This document shows, in pieces, positions 60,541 to 64,000 of a stretch of DNA of 64,000 nt. Position numbers and translations under genes: made by a program. Source of the stretch: Chloranthus sessilifolius. Taxonomy: Eukaryota; Streptophyta; Magnoliopsida; Chloranthales; Chloranthaceae. The DNA is taken from assembly GCA_021018995.1 (NCBI GenBank), contig CM037586.1, positions 147,106,060 to 147,170,059 of the forward strand. The letters run 5' to 3'. The notes below the pieces were generated by a model. It was not told the origin of the DNA, did no database searches, and saw only the letters and a list, made by a program, of their open reading frames with translations. How positions within the stretch are numbered: the first letter of the stretch is position 1; every line of letters begins with the position of its first letter.

Positions 60541-60720
60541 ACTCGCTCGAGCGGGTTTGGTTCTCGCTCGAGCGAGAATCTTAAAGGCTTGAAGAATCTC
60601 GACAGGATGGGTTGCTCAAGCGACAACTAGGGGTTGCTCGAGCGATGTTTGGCAGAAAGCTTTGGCCTCTGGATCGTCTTCAGCCTCGCTCGAGTGATAG
60701 GTAGGGTCGCTCGAGCGACT
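60541..60720. repeat. Cluster of TCGCTCGAGCGA palindromes
   Basis: Six close matches or variants of CTCGCTCGAGCGA within 180 bases, for example near 60543, 60563, 60607, 60632, 60684 and 60706. They are in pairs separated by about 20-25 bases, with A/G or T/C changes in some (GCTCAAGCGA, GCTCGAGTGA). Confidence 0.8.
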
Positions 60721-63700
60721 ATGGGCAGTTAGGTGTCCTCTTGTCACTCTTCTAGGCTCCCCTCCCGGATGATGTCGATGCTCAGTGGTTCCTTCTTCGC
60801 TTCTTCTTGCGTTGATACATGCGATGCGACCCAAAACCTATATCTGCGGCGTCGGCGTCCCCGCCAATTCCCCCGGACCAAAAGGGCTTCATCTCCGATG
60901 TGAAGTGTGGTCATGATATCGATGGAGCATATCAGGGTCTAGGCGGTGGACCTCGTCTTCATTTACCCACGTGTTCTCATATTTCAGCTCAACCACCTAC
61001 ATCACTAAATATTTCTGAAACCCTCCGCCATGGGTGGAAACCACAAGATCTTCCAATATCTTCTCGATTACCTCTCTTCTCGGCTTGCTTGAAGGAGGAA
61101 GCGGTATAGCTGCGGGATTGGGCTGGGATCAAGAATAGAAAACGTTTAAAAATGATTGCAAGGAGGTGGGGTAGAGCCTAGATAAGGACCTGGGTCCTCC
61201 ACTTTGAACATTGAGCCAACCCCCGTATCTTGAGGAAGCACAAGAACATAAGCATCAGGGTCACTCCTTGCCGCAATCCTAAAAGGTCCGACACTGCAGG
61301 CTTGGAGCTTCTTTGCAATTCCCGATGGGAATCGTTATGGCTTAACCCGAACCATCATATGATCACCTACTTGAAATTCTTTGAAGCGCCTATGAGAATC
61401 CGCCAATAATTTGTAATTATCATTGCTCAAATTAATTTTACTTCTAATTTCGGCATGCAAATTATGAATGTGATGTATAAATGCATCATCGGACTCAGAT
61501 GCGCGGTGAGATGCGGACATAGGGATCAAATCTAGGGCGCTCTTGGTTTATGACCATGCACCACCTCAAATGGACTCATACCTATGAACCTATTAACGAA
61601 ATTGTTATATGCAAACTCGTCCATGGGTAAAATGGAATCCCAAGTCCTAATGTGATCATTGACAAGACATCGTAGGAGATTACTAAGCTTCTATTAGTCA
61701 CCTCGGTTTGGCCATTGGTTTGAGGGTGATAAACTGATGAAAACTGAAGCATGGTACCCATCATATGTCATAGGGTTTTCCAAAAATAACTTGTGAATTT
61801 AACATCCCTATCTGACAAGATGGTATTGGGTAACCTGTGAAGGTGCACCACCTCTCTGAAGAATAATTTTGCAACATGGGTTGCGTTGGAGGTTTTAAAG
61901 CACGGTATGAAGTGGGCCATCTTCGAGAAGCGGTTTACCACCTCGAAGATGGAGTCGTGCTTTCTCATGGTCTTGGGAAGCCCAAACACGAAATCCATCG
62001 AGATGTCTTGCCATGGTGTGTGTGGCACCGAAAAAGGCATATACATGCCCATGTTTTGTTTGTTTTGCTTAGACACTTGGCATGTATGACATTGCCTCAC
62101 AACCTGGGCAACATCTCTCGTGATGCTAGGCCAAAAGAACCTATCTTTTACGAGCGCAATGGTCTTGTTGCACTCGAAATGACCGTCAATTCCTCCGGCA
62201 TGTAACTCTCAAATGAGGAAGTTGAGCAATGAAGTGTGAGGGATGCATAGGCGATTGCCCTTGAATAAATATCCACTATGTACGGTATAATTGGGGCTAG
62301 TGCTCGCCGGGTCATTAAGGGTGGTCTTTCCCAAATCTGGGCACTCGGGATACTCTTCTTTCAACCGCTCAAATCCGACAATCTCGGTGCTCATGGAGTG
62401 CAAAGTTGCCACCCGACAACTAAGCGCATCTGTGGCTTTGTTCTCAATATCGATTTTGTGCTTCAACACTAATGACCCTTGGAGGCACTCGACCAACGTC
62501 GAGTGTCTCGAGTTTAACTTCTTTTGGGAAGCAAGGAAGCGCACAACTTCGTGGTCAGAAAATAAGACAAATTCGTGCGGTCAGAGATGGTGTTTCCAAT
62601 ACCATAGGGATCGGACTATCGCATAGAACTCCTTGTCATAGGTGGCGTATTTTTCTTTCGCCTTATTGAGCTTCTCGCTAAAGTAGGCCATCGGGTAGCC
62701 TTCTTGGCAAAACACTCCTCATATGCCCACACCAGATGCATCACATGCAACCTCGAAACCTTTAGAGAAGTCCGGTAACCGCATGACGGGTGCTGCACTT
62801 GTCATTTTCTCTTTGAACTCGGCAAAGGCCTTCGTCACAAATTTGCTCCATTGAAACTCCCCCTTTTTCATATAATCAGTGATGGGAGCCATAATGACGC
62901 TAAAGCTTCAAATGAAGCGACAATAGAATGTAGCTAATTCGTAGAAGCTATGGACATCGTGAATATTCTTAGGTTGAGCCATTCCACAATAGCCTTTACT
63001 TTTTTCGAGTCCACAACCATCTTGTCAGCCGAGACAGTGAACCCTAAGAAGACAACGAATCGTTGCATGAACGTGCACTTCTTGAAATTCACATATAATT
63101 TTCCTCCCCTCAAAGTCTTGCAAACCATCCTAAGGTAGGTCAAGTGTTGCTCCTTGTCATGGCTATAGATCAAGATGTCATCAAAATACACTACAAGGAA
63201 CTTGCCTAGAAACGACCGCAACACTTGGGTCGTGAGCCTCATGAAGGTGCTCGGGGCATTAGAAAGCCCAAAAGACATGACCATCCACTCATAAAGACCA
63301 TCTTTGGTCTTGAAGGCAGTTTTCCACTTATCACCTGGGCGGATTCAAACTTGACGGTAGCCACTCTTGAGGTCTATCTTGGAGAAGACATTAGCACCAA
63401 CCATCATATCCAACATGTCGTTGAACCACGATATAAGAAACCAATACTTAACCGTAATCTTGTTGATGGCTCAACTATCCACACACATTTGCCAAGTACC
63501 GTCTTTCTTGGGTGCGAGTAGTGCGGGTACGGTACAAGGGCTCAAGCTCTCTTGGATGAACCACTTTCGAAGGAGCTCATTGATAATTTCAAATTATCGG
63601 CCGAGAGAGCAGTTTTCAATTTTGAAATTTCGGGTATAAACTAAGCGGGTGATGGTGTGTGTCGACACCACATTGGTGTAACTCCCGCTATCCACGATAA

Positions 63701-64000
63701 CCTTACAACTTTTCTCACTACACTTAGCGTAAGTGTAGAAAATGTTGTCTCTACACCAATCATCTATCTCATTTTGTTGAGGTTGTACTAGGGCGCACCT
63801 TACAACCAAAGCATGGCCACCATCATCACCTTCCTCATCACTAGGTGTGACGTCCGGCTCATATACTTCTTCCTCAACATCTCTGTCCTCATCAATCTCT
63901 CCCTCTACCAATAGATTTCTTTGGGAGTCTCTCGTAGGACATTGGACAGCATAGTGGCCAGGCCCATGACATTTGTAACACTTGGTTTGAGAATCACCCT
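60720..64000 (-). mobile_element. Ty3/gypsy chromovirus-type pol fossil, runs off the window
   Basis: Minus strand, in order from the window end: CCHC knuckle (CYKCHGPGHYAVQC near 63930-63980), protease (VIVDSGSYTNVVS near 63690), reverse transcriptase ([14 protein letters not shown] near 63260; [11 protein letters not shown] near 63180), RNase H zone, then H2C2/integrase (CHTCQVSKQNK near 62085; MDFVFGLPKT near 62000; VYHPQTNGQTEV near 61730) and a C-terminal zone with VIEKILEDLVVSTHGGGF near 61050 that resembles a chromodomain start. Broken, with several breaks. Gag and the 5' LTR lie outside the window. Confidence 0.85.

Overview
The window looks like nuclear DNA of a flowering plant, probably a eudicot or magnoliid with a fairly large, repeat-rich genome. 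It is AT-rich, has one spliced gene with GT..AG introns, and is otherwise filled with Ty1/copia and Ty3/gypsy fossils, LINE and SINE copies, many small hAT-type and foldback elements and (AT)n/(GA)n microsatellites. I saw no rRNA, tRNA, CRISPR or bacterial signal. The species cannot be named from sequence alone.

Layout. 1-3.2 kb: small inverted-repeat elements and diverged tandem duplications. 3.3-7.0 kb: two copia fossils head to head, one carrying an inserted hAT-type element. 7.8-24.8 kb (minus strand): the only host gene I can support, 15 coding exons and about 895 residues, a plant-specific coiled-coil protein with a conserved C-terminal domain. Its promoter is near 25.2 kb. Its introns hold LINE remnants, hAT-type elements, tandem repeats and microsatellites, and intron 6 alone is 6.8 kb. 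25.2-27.5 kb: intergenic, then a tRNA-derived SINE with a clear target duplication (27479-27691).

27.8-38.6 kb is the most structured part. Two 2.5 kb solo LTRs of one family lie in opposite orientation (27794-30312 plus, 31368-33848 minus), each with a perfect 5-bp target duplication and an array of about twenty palindromes of the form TCGATTAATCGA. The second LTR and a further 1.4 kb LTR-like insertion (34142-35557) sit inside one unit of a tandem duplication (LINE end, palindromic MITE, hAT element). The neighbouring unit (36862-38614) keeps both empty sites. The order of events can therefore be read: duplication first, insertions later. A 68-bp hairpin lies at the junction of the two units.

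39-41.4 kb: a small gag-bearing gypsy fossil with LTRs. 41.5-51 kb: intergenic DNA with several hAT and foldback elements and a second SINE copy. 51.2-59.5 kb: a gypsy element with both long LTRs, primer site, gag and polypurine tract but no recognisable pol; it carries two later hAT-type insertions. 59.5-64 kb: minus-strand chromovirus-type gypsy pol running off the window end, with a palindrome-rich region after pol.

Recurring theme: at least eight non-autonomous elements have 8-bp target duplications (hAT signature) and fall into three terminal-repeat families, one of which has internal CGATAC-type repeats and varies from 86 to 880 bp.
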